Origin: Deltaproteobacteria bacterium
GTDB lineage: Bacteria > Desulfobacterota > Desulfarculia > Adiutricales > Adiutricaceae
Length of the DNA stretch: 33,480 bases
Reading direction: 5' to 3'
Assembly: GCA_031264015.1 (NCBI GenBank)
Contig: JAISET010000093.1
Location: forward strand, 1 to 33,480
The translations under genes and the position numbers were made by a program. Under the pieces are notes generated by a model, which ran no database searches, was not told the origin of the DNA, and saw nothing but the letters and a program-made list of their open reading frames with translations. This document shows, in pieces, positions 8,110-15,926 of the stretch (positions are counted from its first letter, which is position 1; the number at the start of each line of letters is the position of its first letter).

Positions 8110-8951
8110 CGGGCTCCCCCGACACCCCCGACGTCAGGGCCGGGGCGTCCGCCGACGCCTCCGGGGAGGGGACGGACAGCATCCTGGAGACCCGCGAGCT
8201 GAGCATGGTCTTCGGCGGCCTGGTGGCTTTGAACCGGGTCGACCTGGGCGTGGGGCGCGGGACCATCACGGCCCTGATCGGCCCCAACGGCTCGGGCAAG
8301 ACCACCTTCTTCAACTGCATCACCGGCATCTACAAGCCCACCAGGGGCCTGGTGACCCTCCGGCCCGAGGGCTCCCCGGCGGTGCCCCTCAAGGGCCTGG
8401 CGCCCGACCGCATCACCCACGAGGGCCTGGCCAGGACCTTCCAGAACATCAGGCTGTTCAACAACCTGACCGTCCTCGAGAACGTCCTCATCGGCAGGCA
8501 CACCCGCATGAGGGCGGGGCTCTGGGGGGCGCTGACCAGAAACAAGAGGACGCGCCGGGAGGAGCGGGAGGCCATCGACCACAGCTTCGGGCTCCTGGTC
8601 AGCTACGGCCTGGACCACATGGCCAACGAGCTGGCCAAGAACCTGCCCTACGGGGACCAGAGGCGCCTGGAGATCGTCCGCGCCCTGGCCACCGAGCCCA
8701 GGGTCCTGCTGCTGGACGAGCCCGCGGCCGGCCTCAACATCGGGGAGACGGCGCTGCTGCGCGAGCTGATCCTCTCCATCCGGGAGACGGAGAAACTCTC
8801 CATCCTGCTGATCGAGCACGACATGAGCCTGGTCATGAGCGTCTCGCAGAAGATCTATGTCATCGACTACGGCACCCTGATCGCCCAGGGGCGCCCGGAG
8901 GACATCCGGAAGGATCCCAAGGTCATCAAGGCCTACCTGGGGGAGGAATGA
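8106..8951 (+). CDS. livG: Branched-chain amino acid ABC transporter, ATPase LivG
   Basis: Cytoplasmic ATPase of the LIV transporter. The start is ATG 8106, overlapping the livM stop (ATGA); longer frames upstream are shadows. The product is 281 residues. The first ~27 residues are a low-complexity extension not seen in E. coli LivG (255). Walker A GPNGSGKTT is at 59-67. The LivG-type insert FQNIRLFNNLTVLENVLIGRH follows. The signature is LPYGDQRRLEIVRAL, with LPYG in place of LSGG (LSYG or LPYG is typical of LivG). Walker B is VLLLDEPAAGLN, and the switch His lies in LLIEHDMSLVM. It ends in an ATGA overlap with livF. Confidence 0.94.
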   Translation: MTGSPDTPDVRAGASADASGEGTDSILETRELSMVFGGLVALNRVDLGVGRGTITALIGPNGSGKTTFFNCITGIYKPTRGLVTLRPEGSPAVPLKGLAPDRITHEGLARTFQNIRLFNNLTVLENVLIGRHTRMRAGLWGALTRNKRTRREEREAIDHSFGLLVSYGLDHMANELAKNLPYGDQRRLEIVRALATEPRVLLLDEPAAGLNIGETALLRELILSIRETEKLSILLIEHDMSLVMSVSQKIYVIDYGTLIAQGRPEDIRKDPKVIKAYLGEE

Positions 8952-9670
8952 TGAGCGCGCCCATGCTGGAGCTCTCCGGGGTCCGCACGGCCTACGGGAA
9001 CATCGAGGCCCTCAAGGGGGTCGACCTGCGCATCGACGAGGGGGAGATCATCGCCCTTTTGGGCTCCAACGGGGCCGGCAAGACCACCACTTTGAGCTCG
9101 GTGACCGGCCTCACCCCCCCCAAGGCCGGCCGCATCGTCTTCGAGGGCGAGGACATCCGGGGCGCCAGGACCGAGTCCCTGGTCAAAAAGGGCCTCGTCA
9201 TGGTCCCCGAGGGGCGGCGCATCTTCCCCGGCCTGACGGTCCTCGAGAACCTCAGGATGGGGGCCTATCTGATCGACGACAAAAAGGCCGTCGAGCGCGA
9301 CCTCGAGCGCGTCTTCAACCTCTTCCCCATCCTGGCCACCAGGTCCAGGCAGAGCGGCGGGACCCTCTCCGGCGGCGAGCAGCAGATGCTGGCCATCTCC
9401 CGCAGCCTGATGGGCCGCCCGCGCATGCTCCTGCTGGACGAGCCGAGCCTGGGCCTCGCCCCCATCGTCATCAAGAACATCTTCGAGACCATCCGCAAGA
9501 TCAACCAGGAGAACGGCACGACCATCCTCCTGGTCGAGCAGAACGCCAACCTGGCCCTCATGCTGGCCCACCGCGCCTACATCATGACCACCGGCGTCAT
9601 CACCCTGTCGGGCACCGCGGCCGAGTTCCTAAACGACGAGGCCGTCAGAAAGGCCTACCTGGGCGGCTGA
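8948..9670 (+). CDS. livF: Branched-chain amino acid ABC transporter, ATPase LivF
   Basis: Second ATPase of the LIV transporter, 240 residues, close to E. coli LivF (237). Walker A is GSNGAGKTT (39-47). The LivF-type MVPEGRRIFPGLTVLENLRMGAY is at 84-106. The signature is LSGGEQQMLAISRSLM (139-154). Walker B is MLLLDEPSLGLAP (159-171), and the switch region is LLVEQNANLAL. The start overlaps the livG stop (ATGATG, two in-frame ATGs; the first is used here) and sits after GGGAGGA. It is the last gene of the operon. GC-rich repeats follow (GGGCGG 9672-9677 and CCGCCC 9691-9696) without a T tract. Confidence 0.94.
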   Translation: MMSAPMLELSGVRTAYGNIEALKGVDLRIDEGEIIALLGSNGAGKTTTLSSVTGLTPPKAGRIVFEGEDIRGARTESLVKKGLVMVPEGRRIFPGLTVLENLRMGAYLIDDKKAVERDLERVFNLFPILATRSRQSGGTLSGGEQQMLAISRSLMGRPRMLLLDEPSLGLAPIVIKNIFETIRKINQENGTTILLVEQNANLALMLAHRAYIMTTGVITLSGTAAEFLNDEAVRKAYLGG

Positions 9671-9895
9671 CGGGCGGCCCCGCCGCGGTCCCGCCCCGAA
9701 CGGCCCGCTCAGGCCCGGCCCGTCATGGAGGCCGCCGCCCGGACGACCGCGTCCGTCTCGCGGGACCGACAGTCGCTCGCATATATATATAACGCGGGCA
9801 TATATGCGGCGCGGGGCTCCGCGCAAGGCATGCGCGCCTCGCAGGCATGCCTCGTTAACGTTGTTTTCAGACTAACTTTCATCGGGACCGACATC
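9671..9895 (+). promoter_or_regulatory. livF-LRR1 spacer with nested inverted repeats and AT core
   Basis: Set in GC-rich DNA, 9778-9870 holds an alternating TA run (from about 9781) forming GCATATAT...ATATATGC. GCGCGGGGCTCCGCGC and two copies of GGCATGC follow. The TA-rich core is a plausible -10 region for LRR1. The inverted repeats could be operator sites. No family-level regulator is recognised. Confidence 0.35.
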
Positions 9896-11122
9896 ATGCC
9901 GTCAGAAAAGAAACCGGAGGATCGCGGCGTCCCCGCCGCTGTCCGCGACCCCGCCGAGGAGAGGGCCCTGGCCGCCGTCGGCGGGCGGGCCTCCTGGACC
10001 AAAATCGACGGGGTCCCGCGCGTCACGGGCCTGGTCATTTCGGGCCCGTCGTTTAAAGGCGCGGTCAAACTGGGGGAGTTTCCCTTTCTCGAGGAGCTGG
10101 CGGTCGACCGGACGGAGCTCGAGGAGCTGGACGTCACCCAAAACGGCGCCCTGTCCCACCTGAGGGTCACGGGAAACAAACTCGCCCGGCTGGACGTCTC
10201 CAAAAACACCGAGCTGGTCAGCCTGATCGTCCATAACAACGGGCTTGTCGAGCTGGACGTATCCAAAAACGGCAAACTGACCTGGCTCGACGCCAACAGC
10301 AACAATCTCTCCCGCCTCGACGTCACCAAAAATCCGCTCCTGGCCAGCCTGAACGTCTTTTCCAACCGGCTTGATTATCTCGACGTCTCGGAAAATGTCG
10401 CCCTGGCCCACCTGCAGGCGGGCTATAACCGGCTCGCGACCCTCGATGTCTCCAATAATCCCGCCCTGCGCGAGCTGTGCGTCTCCGAAAACAGCCTGAC
10501 GGGCCTCGACGTGTCCGGCAACAAATCCCTGGCCTCCCTGGACGTCTCCCAAAACAATCTGAGGGGTCTGGAAGTCTCCCAAAACGCGGCCCTGGCCTCC
10601 CTGGACGTCTCGCAAAACCGGCTGACGACCCTGGTCGTCTCCAGGAACGCGGGCCTGGTCTCCCTCGAGGCCGGCGCCAACCTGCTGGAAAACGTCAACG
10701 TCTCCAAAAATTTCGCCCTGGTCGGCCTGGAAGTCGGCGAAAACCGGCTGGCCTCCCTGGACGTCTCCAAAAACGCGGCCCTGGAATGCCTGGAGGTCCA
10801 GGCCAACCGGCTGGCCTCCCTCGACGTCTCTCAAAACGTCGCCCTCGCCCGTCTGAACGCCTCGGAGAACCTGCTGGAGCGCCTGGACCTCTCGAAAAAC
10901 AAGGCCCTGGCCTATCTCGACGTCTCCTCGAACCGCCTGGCCGAGCTCGACATCTCCGGCAACCCGGCGCTGACCTATCTGCGGGTCACCAAAAACCGGC
11001 TGCGGGACCTGGACATCTCCAACAACGCCGAGCTGGACGAGCTTTACGCCGACAAATATCCGGCGCCCGACTCCGAGATATTTGACGACGACCCGCCGGC
11101 CGGGCTGTTTCCAGACGACTGA
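9896..11122 (+). CDS. Leucine-rich-repeat protein, paralogue 1
   Basis: A 408-residue solenoid protein. After a ~75-residue head (MPSEKKPEDRG..., then a ...SWTKIDGVPRVTGLVISG... cap shared with the next two genes) it has about fifteen 21-residue repeats. Consensus: L-D-V-S-x-N-x-x-L-x-x-L-x-V-x-x-N-x-L-x-x. This resembles the TpLRR class (Treponema-type LRRs). No signal peptide, lipobox or membrane helix is visible, so it is probably cytoplasmic or exported by a route not readable here. The tail is acidic (FDDDPPAGLFPDD). I chose ATG 9896 because all three paralogues begin MPS. Longer in-frame starts upstream run through the spacer repeats. It lacks the Lys/Arg-rich helix (RRKALLEKKK) of paralogues 2 and 3. 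Such LRRs usually bind protein; the partner is unknown. Confidence 0.8.
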   Translation: MPSEKKPEDRGVPAAVRDPAEERALAAVGGRASWTKIDGVPRVTGLVISGPSFKGAVKLGEFPFLEELAVDRTELEELDVTQNGALSHLRVTGNKLARLDVSKNTELVSLIVHNNGLVELDVSKNGKLTWLDANSNNLSRLDVTKNPLLASLNVFSNRLDYLDVSENVALAHLQAGYNRLATLDVSNNPALRELCVSENSLTGLDVSGNKSLASLDVSQNNLRGLEVSQNAALASLDVSQNRLTTLVVSRNAGLVSLEAGANLLENVNVSKNFALVGLEVGENRLASLDVSKNAALECLEVQANRLASLDVSQNVALARLNASENLLERLDLSKNKALAYLDVSSNRLAELDISGNPALTYLRVTKNRLRDLDISNNAELDELYADKYPAPDSEIFDDDPPAGLFPDD

Positions 11123-11183
11123 GCGGGCGAACCGGACGGGCGCCCCGGACGCGGCGTCTCCGACAACTGGAAGGACCGGCCCC

Positions 11184-12608
11184 ATGCCGTCAAAAAAAGT
11201 ACTTTCGGCCCGCCGCAAAAAAGCCCTCCTCGAGAAAAAGAAGACGGGGGCGGCGAGGGAACCCGTCCGCGACCGGGCGGAAAGAGATTTTTTGGCGGAC
11301 GTCGCCAAAAACGCGACGGAGACGGTCCGGGGCGGGATGCCGTGGGCGGCGAAGACGGTCTGGGACTGGACGCCGCGGGGGGCGGACGACGGAAAGACGG
11401 GCAAGCTGGAGGCCGCCAGGCGGATGAAGGCCCTGCTCGCCGCCGCGGGCAAGCTGTCTCTGGCCGAACTTGGCGCGAAGGCCACGTGGACGAACGTCGA
11501 CGGCGTCCTGCATGTCACGGCCCTCGTCCTGAGAGGACCGGCCTTCGAGGGCGTCCTCGCGCTGGCGGGAATCCCTTTTCTCGCGGATCTCGAGGTCTCG
11601 GACACCGAGCTTCGCGGGCTGGACATTTCCGGAAACCCCGTCCTGGCCAAATTACAATTGCGCGACAATTTGCTGGACAAGCTGGACGTCTCCGACAATG
11701 CGAGTCTAATCTGGCTGGACGTCGCCGGCAACGCGCTGCGCTCCCTTGACGTCGCCAAAAACGGCGGCCTGACTTTTCTTGACGCCGAGCGCAACCTCCT
11801 CTCCGAGCTTGACCTCTCCAAAAACCCGGCCCTGGCCATCCTTAACGTCAACATGAACCACATGGACGAGCTGGACGTCTCGAAAAACGCCGCCCTGGCC
11901 GAGCTGTTCGCCTCAAACAACTATTTGGGCGGGCTGGACGTCTCCGGCAACGCCGAGCTGAGGCTTCTGGACGTCGCCGAAAACGCGCTGACGGAGCTGG
12001 ACCTCTCTAAAAACACCAAGCTGGCTTATCTTGACGTCATGGAAAACGAGCTGGAGACCCTGGACGTCTCCAAAAATCCGGCCCTGATCAAGCTGCGTCT
12101 GTCCGAAAACAACCTGGAGAGCCTCGACGTCTCCGGCCGCGCCGCCCTGACCGATCTCGTCGCCGACAACAACCGGCTGGCGGAAATCAAAGTCTCCGGC
12201 TGCGCCGCCCTGAGACGCCTGGATGTCGACGAGAACTTGCTGACCGGGCTGGACCTTTCGACGAACGCCTCGCTGACCGGCCTGGACGCCTCCGTCAACA
12301 AGCTGGAATCCCTCGACGTCTCCGGCAACCCCGCCCTGGAGTCTCTCAGCGCCGGACACAACCGCCTGGAAAAAATCGACCTCTCGCGCAACGCCCGGCT
12401 GGTTTACCTGGAATTGGAGGGGAACCGCCTGGAGGAACTCGACGTCTCAAAAAACGTCGCCCTGATCTTGTTGGACGTCTCCGGAAACCGGCTGTCCAGG
12501 CTGGACCTCGCCGCCAACCAGGCGTTGGCGGAAGTGCGCGCCTTCGGCACAACCCTGACCGACTCCGACATATCCGGCTATTCCGGGAAGGCGCGCTTCA
12601 ATAGCTAG
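11184..12608 (+). CDS. Leucine-rich-repeat protein, paralogue 2
   Basis: A 474-residue protein, 61 nt after paralogue 1 and probably cotranscribed. The start is ATG 11184 with GGAAGGA about 8 nt upstream. The N-terminus is strongly basic and probably helical (MPSKKVLSARRKKALLEKKK, residues 1-20), followed by GxxxEPVRDRxE. A ~100-residue linker leads to the cap WTNVDGVLHVTALVLRGPAFEGVLAL. About fifteen 21-residue LRRs then run to the end (DVSKNAALAELFASNNYLGGL type). No signal peptide or membrane helix. Paralogue 3 has nearly the same head, so the gene pair arose by duplication. Function unknown; a protein-binding scaffold or exported effector are both possible. Confidence 0.8.
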   Translation: MPSKKVLSARRKKALLEKKKTGAAREPVRDRAERDFLADVAKNATETVRGGMPWAAKTVWDWTPRGADDGKTGKLEAARRMKALLAAAGKLSLAELGAKATWTNVDGVLHVTALVLRGPAFEGVLALAGIPFLADLEVSDTELRGLDISGNPVLAKLQLRDNLLDKLDVSDNASLIWLDVAGNALRSLDVAKNGGLTFLDAERNLLSELDLSKNPALAILNVNMNHMDELDVSKNAALAELFASNNYLGGLDVSGNAELRLLDVAENALTELDLSKNTKLAYLDVMENELETLDVSKNPALIKLRLSENNLESLDVSGRAALTDLVADNNRLAEIKVSGCAALRRLDVDENLLTGLDLSTNASLTGLDASVNKLESLDVSGNPALESLSAGHNRLEKIDLSRNARLVYLELEGNRLEELDVSKNVALILLDVSGNRLSRLDLAANQALAEVRAFGTTLTDSDISGYSGKARFNS

Positions 12609-12996
12609 CAGGACGCGTCATGACGTCAAGGAAGCGGTCTTTAACTGTTTAAATTTCTCATAATTTCCATAAGGCTCGTTCGTCCGACCGCCCGATCCAT
12701 GACGCTCTTTCCGCCGATGGCGACTGTCCCTTTGTCCGACTCATTTATTAAAAAGCATAAATTTTCTTTCATTTTTATCATATTTAATTCAGTGGCAAAA
12801 ATATCAACAGCAACAACAACGACAACGACAACGAAAATATCAGCAGCAACGAAAATAGCAACAACGACAGCGACAGCGACGACAACGAAAATAGCGACAA
12901 CGACAGCGACAGCGACAGCGACGAAAATAGCGGCAACAACACCAAAGGGCTCCCAACATTCTATTTTTTCAACCAGCCCTCATGAGGAACAGCGCC
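12609..12996 (+). repeat. Spacer with CAACGA-type microsatellite encoding an acidic Asn/Ser/Asp tail
   Basis: An AT-richer spacer. From about 12806 to 12945 it is an impure microsatellite of CAA, CGA and GAAAATAGC units. One frame has a stop near 12785 and no start codon. It reads an Asn/Ser/Asp/Glu-rich stretch (NENSDNDSDSDSDENSG-like) and ends TGA at 12983-12985, overlapping ATG 12982. Acidic tails also end paralogues 1 and 3, so this may be the surviving 3' end of a lost LRR gene. The alternative Thr-rich frame (12699-13007) shows no family signal. Confidence 0.5.
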
Positions 12997-14475
12997 ATGC
13001 CGTCTAAAAAAGAGCTTTCGACCCGCCGCAGAAAAGCCCTCCTCGAGAAAAAGAAATCCGGGGCGCCGAAGGAACCCGTCCGCGACCGGACGGAAAAGGA
13101 ACATTTGGCGGCTATCGGCGAAAGGGCGCTGGCGACGGTCATGGGCGAGAAATCGTATATGGCGGAATTCCAAAAGATAGTCGCCATGGTCAAAGCCGGC
13201 CGGAAGCCGCCGCTGCCCGACCTCGGCGCGAGGGCGACGTGGACAAATATCGGCGGGACGCTGCATGTCGCGGCCCTCGTCCTGGACGGGAACGCCTTCG
13301 AAGGCGTCCTCGCGCTGCCCAATTTTCCTTTTCTCACGGATCTTGAGATCACGAGCACGGAGCTGACGGAGGTGGACGTCTCTCAAAACGTCGCCCTGAC
13401 CAGGCTGTCGGTCGACTCGACCATGATGGACACCCTGGATGTCTCCAAAAACACGGCTCTTACTTGTCTGGAAGTCGAAAGCGACCTGCTGCATACCCTC
13501 GACATTTCCAATAATCCGTCCCTGACTCGTCTGATCGCCAACAACAACCATCTTTCCGTCCTCGACCTATCCAAAAATCCGGCCCTGACCAGTCTGAACG
13601 TCTCCGATAACCGGCTGGCAGGCCTCGACTGCTCAAACCTCGCCGCCCTGACCGAGCTGGACGCCGGCTATAATCAGCTGACGTCCCTCGACGTCTCGAA
13701 AAATCCCGCCCTGACCAGTCTATACGCCAACCACAACCAACTGGCGGCTGTCGACGTCTCCCGCAACCCGGCGCTCGCCTACCTGGATGTCAGTGGCAAC
13801 CGACTGGCCGCGCTTGACGTCTCCAAGAACACCGGGCTGAAAATTCTGCACGCCGACTGCAACCAGCTCTCGGAACTCGAAATCTCCGACAACGCCGCGC
13901 TGATATCTTTATTTGTCGACTGCAACCGGCTGACCGCCCTTGACGTCTCGAAATGCGCCGAGTTGAGACTTCTTGAGGCCTGGAACAACCGGCTGACCGA
14001 GATCGACCTAGCCGCCAACCCCGCCCTGAGGAGTCTTGTTATCTTCGGAAACCAGCTGACGACCGTCGACGTCGCGAGAAACACCGCCTTGGAACATCTG
14101 GACCTCTCCGGAAACCAGCTGACGACCGTCGACGTCGCGAGAAACACCGCCTTGAAACATCTGGACCTCTCCGCAAACCGACTGACGACCCTGGATGTCT
14201 CCGCCAACTCCGATCTGACCGATCTTAACGCGGCCGTAAATCAACTGACCTCCCTGGACCTCGCCAACAATCCGAAGCTGACGGATCTGAACGTCGCCAA
14301 TAACCCGCTGAAGGACCTCCTCCTAATCGACGACGCTTTTTATGAAAGACTTGCTCTGATCTTCGGCGAGAACGGTCAGGACGGTCAGGACGACATGTTC
14401 GATATTACTTATGTCGACGACGACAATGACGAAGATAATGATGATGAAGAAGAAGATGGCGACATTGACGAGTAG
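12997..14475 (+). CDS. Leucine-rich-repeat protein, paralogue 3
   Basis: A 492-residue LRR protein. An earlier in-frame ATG at 12982 overlaps the ribosome site GAGGAA (12984-12989). That site is correctly spaced for ATG 12997, which also restores the shared MPSKK start. The basic head (MPSKKELSTRRRKALLEKKK, then SGAPKEPVRDRTEKE) and the cap (WTNIGGTLHVAALVLDG) match paralogue 2. About fifteen 21-residue LRRs follow. The tail (about 470-492) is highly acidic (DDDNDEDNDDEEEDGD). Repeats 12 and 13 are a near-identical 63-bp DNA duplication. No signal peptide or membrane helix. A perfect CTCGTCCCC/GGGGACGAG palindrome (14508-14525) lies just after the stop and may end the transcript, though it lacks a T run. 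Confidence 0.8.
   Translation: MPSKKELSTRRRKALLEKKKSGAPKEPVRDRTEKEHLAAIGERALATVMGEKSYMAEFQKIVAMVKAGRKPPLPDLGARATWTNIGGTLHVAALVLDGNAFEGVLALPNFPFLTDLEITSTELTEVDVSQNVALTRLSVDSTMMDTLDVSKNTALTCLEVESDLLHTLDISNNPSLTRLIANNNHLSVLDLSKNPALTSLNVSDNRLAGLDCSNLAALTELDAGYNQLTSLDVSKNPALTSLYANHNQLAAVDVSRNPALAYLDVSGNRLAALDVSKNTGLKILHADCNQLSELEISDNAALISLFVDCNRLTALDVSKCAELRLLEAWNNRLTEIDLAANPALRSLVIFGNQLTTVDVARNTALEHLDLSGNQLTTVDVARNTALKHLDLSANRLTTLDVSANSDLTDLNAAVNQLTSLDLANNPKLTDLNVANNPLKDLLLIDDAFYERLALIFGENGQDGQDDMFDITYVDDDNDEDNDDEEEDGDIDE
14047..14172 (+). repeat. Recent 63-bp tandem duplication inside LRR paralogue 3
   Basis: 14047-14109 and 14110-14172 are identical except for one base (GGAACAT versus GAAACAT). 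Each unit encodes three 7-residue thirds of one 21-residue LRR. Its size and identity show a recent in-frame gain of exactly one repeat. Confidence 0.9.
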
Positions 14476-14648
14476 GACGGAGCCGGGCGTCTCCTAAGTC
14501 GCGGCTCCTCGTCCCCGGGGACGAGCGGTCAATGCCCGGGCAAATATCGTCGACGAAACAACCCCCCGCCGCCCCTCCCCGCCCGTTTGACTGCCGCCTC
14601 AAAACTCCCCCCGGAAAACGTCGGAAGGCCGGCCCCGGCAAAAAATAT

Positions 14649-14677
14649 CTTTTTTTTAGCCTAAATGAGCTATAATA
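14649..14677 (+). promoter_or_regulatory. Candidate promoter of the mla operon
   Basis: A perfect TATAAT -10 (14672-14677) lies in an AT-rich stretch amid GC-rich DNA. The -35 side is a T run (TCTTTT at 17 nt), a poor match. Transcription would start near 14684, just before a perfect hairpin. Confidence 0.45.
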
Positions 14678-14688
14678 AGGAACCAATG

Positions 14689-14716
14689 GTCTGGAAAAGT
14701 CTCATTTTCCAGACCC
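14689..14716 (+). promoter_or_regulatory. Perfect 11-bp stem-loop at the mla leader 5' end
   Basis: GGTCTGGAAAA (14689-14699) and TTTTCCAGACC (14706-14716) are exact inverse complements around a 6-nt loop. The site lies a few bases beyond the predicted transcription start. It could be an operator dyad for a repressor or a 5' hairpin protecting the message. No T run follows the stem. Confidence 0.55.
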
Positions 14717-14807
14717 TCCGACCCCCGCCCCCCCCGATCCCCCGGCCCCGGGCCGAAAGGCCCGATGACCCGTTCCGGGGGGCAGTCGCGGAACAAGGAC
14801 CGCCCCG

Positions 14808-15926
14808 TTGACCAAAACCCCCAGGAACAGCCCCCTGACCATCGACGGACCCCGCGGCGGGAGGGCCTCGCTGCGCGGGGAGCTGACCGCCAAGGCGCCG
14901 GGGGCCGTCTGGGACAAGCTCCTGGGGACGAGAAAGCCGCCCGGCCCGCTGGTTTTGGACCTGGGGGAGCTCTCCGGGCTGGACCTCAACGGGGCGGCCC
15001 AGCTGCTCTGGCTCCGGGACCGCTTCCGGGCCGGGGGCGCGGAGCTGACGGTCGAGAACCTCCCGGGGCGGCTCCGGCCCATCTGGGACCTGGCCGTCAG
15101 CACCCTGGGCCCCCCCGTCGCCCCGCCCCGCCGGCCGTCCCTTTTGGAGGTCACCGGAAGGATCCTGGCCGACGCCTGGTCGGACGCCCTGGCCCTGACC
15201 GGATTTTTGGGCGAGCTCCTCTACCATCTGGGCGGGGTCTTCAGGCGGCCCTGGTCCCTGCGGTGGGGGGCGACCATGGCCCAGGCCCAGACGGCCGTCG
15301 TCGACGCCCTGCCGGTGACCGCCCTGGTCTCCTTTCTGGTGGGCCTGATCCTGGCCTTCCAGTCGGCCATGTTCATGCGCATGTTCGGGGTGGACATCTT
15401 CGTGGCCGACCTGGTGGGGCTGGCCCTGATCCGGGAGCTGGGGACGCTTCTGACGGCCATCGTCCTGACCGGGCGCAGCGGCTCCGCCTTCTCGGCCGAG
15501 CTGGGGGCCATGAAGGCCAACCAGGAGATCGACGCCTTCGTGACCATGGGCCTCTCCCCGGGCCGCGACCTGGTCCTGCCCAGGGTGGCCGCCCTGACCG
15601 TCGCCACCCCTCTTCTGACCGTCCTGGCCGACTTCGCCGGTCTTCTGGGCGGCAACCTGGTCATGGTGACGCTCGGGCACCCCGTCTCCGTCTTCTGGAC
15701 CGAGCTCGCCGGCCACATCGGGGCATCCGACATCGCCACCGGCCTGTTCAAGTCCTTCGTCTTCGGCTTCTCCGTGGCCGCCATCGGCTGCCAGAGGGGC
15801 CTGGCCGCGGGCTCCGGGCCCATGGCCGTGGGCGAGGCCACCACCCGGGGCGTGGTCACCAACATCGTCGTCCTCTCCGTTCTGGACAGCCTGTTCGCGG
15901 TGCTTTTCTATGTCCTCCGCTGGTGA
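14808..15926 (+). CDS. mlaE: Lipid ABC transporter permease MlaE with fused N-terminal STAS (MlaB-like) domain
   Basis: Permease of the Mla system, which moves phospholipids between inner and outer membranes. The 372-residue product has a STAS domain at about residues 12-105 (LVLDLGELSGLDLNGAAQLLWL, the MlaB-like part) fused to an MlaE permease (about 120-370). The latter carries the family core LIRELGTLLTAIVLTGRSGSAFSAELGAMKANQEIDAF. In E. coli, MlaB and MlaE are separate proteins; STAS-MlaE fusions are known in other bacteria. The start is TTG 14808 with AAGGA about 8 nt upstream. No better in-frame start is seen. Its last 17 nt overlap mlaF. Confidence 0.88.
   Translation: MTKTPRNSPLTIDGPRGGRASLRGELTAKAPGAVWDKLLGTRKPPGPLVLDLGELSGLDLNGAAQLLWLRDRFRAGGAELTVENLPGRLRPIWDLAVSTLGPPVAPPRRPSLLEVTGRILADAWSDALALTGFLGELLYHLGGVFRRPWSLRWGATMAQAQTAVVDALPVTALVSFLVGLILAFQSAMFMRMFGVDIFVADLVGLALIRELGTLLTAIVLTGRSGSAFSAELGAMKANQEIDAFVTMGLSPGRDLVLPRVAALTVATPLLTVLADFAGLLGGNLVMVTLGHPVSVFWTELAGHIGASDIATGLFKSFVFGFSVAAIGCQRGLAAGSGPMAVGEATTRGVVTNIVVLSVLDSLFAVLFYVLRW

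Larger units (their letters stand above)
14476..14807 (+). other. Spacer between LRR3 and the mla operon
   Basis: No gene. It holds the palindrome after LRR3 (14508-14525), an AT-rich promoter stretch (about 14640-14685) and a leader hairpin (14689-14716). A purine-rich AAGGA (14795-14799) then precedes the TTG start of the next gene. Confidence 0.6.

Noticed and set aside
9902-11920. 672-codon minus-strand frame across the LRR genes, itself repetitive
   Set aside because: The repeats are the mirror image of the LRR-coding units. The + strand has the sensible LRR consensus and ribosome sites.
12790-12945. Microsatellite considered as a CRISPR array
   Set aside because: Units are 3-9 bp with no constant repeat and no unique spacers.
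12699-13007. Thr-rich + strand frame in the LRR2-LRR3 spacer
   Set aside because: Composition is dictated by the CAA/CGA microsatellite. No convincing ribosome site, and it overlaps the LRR3 start.
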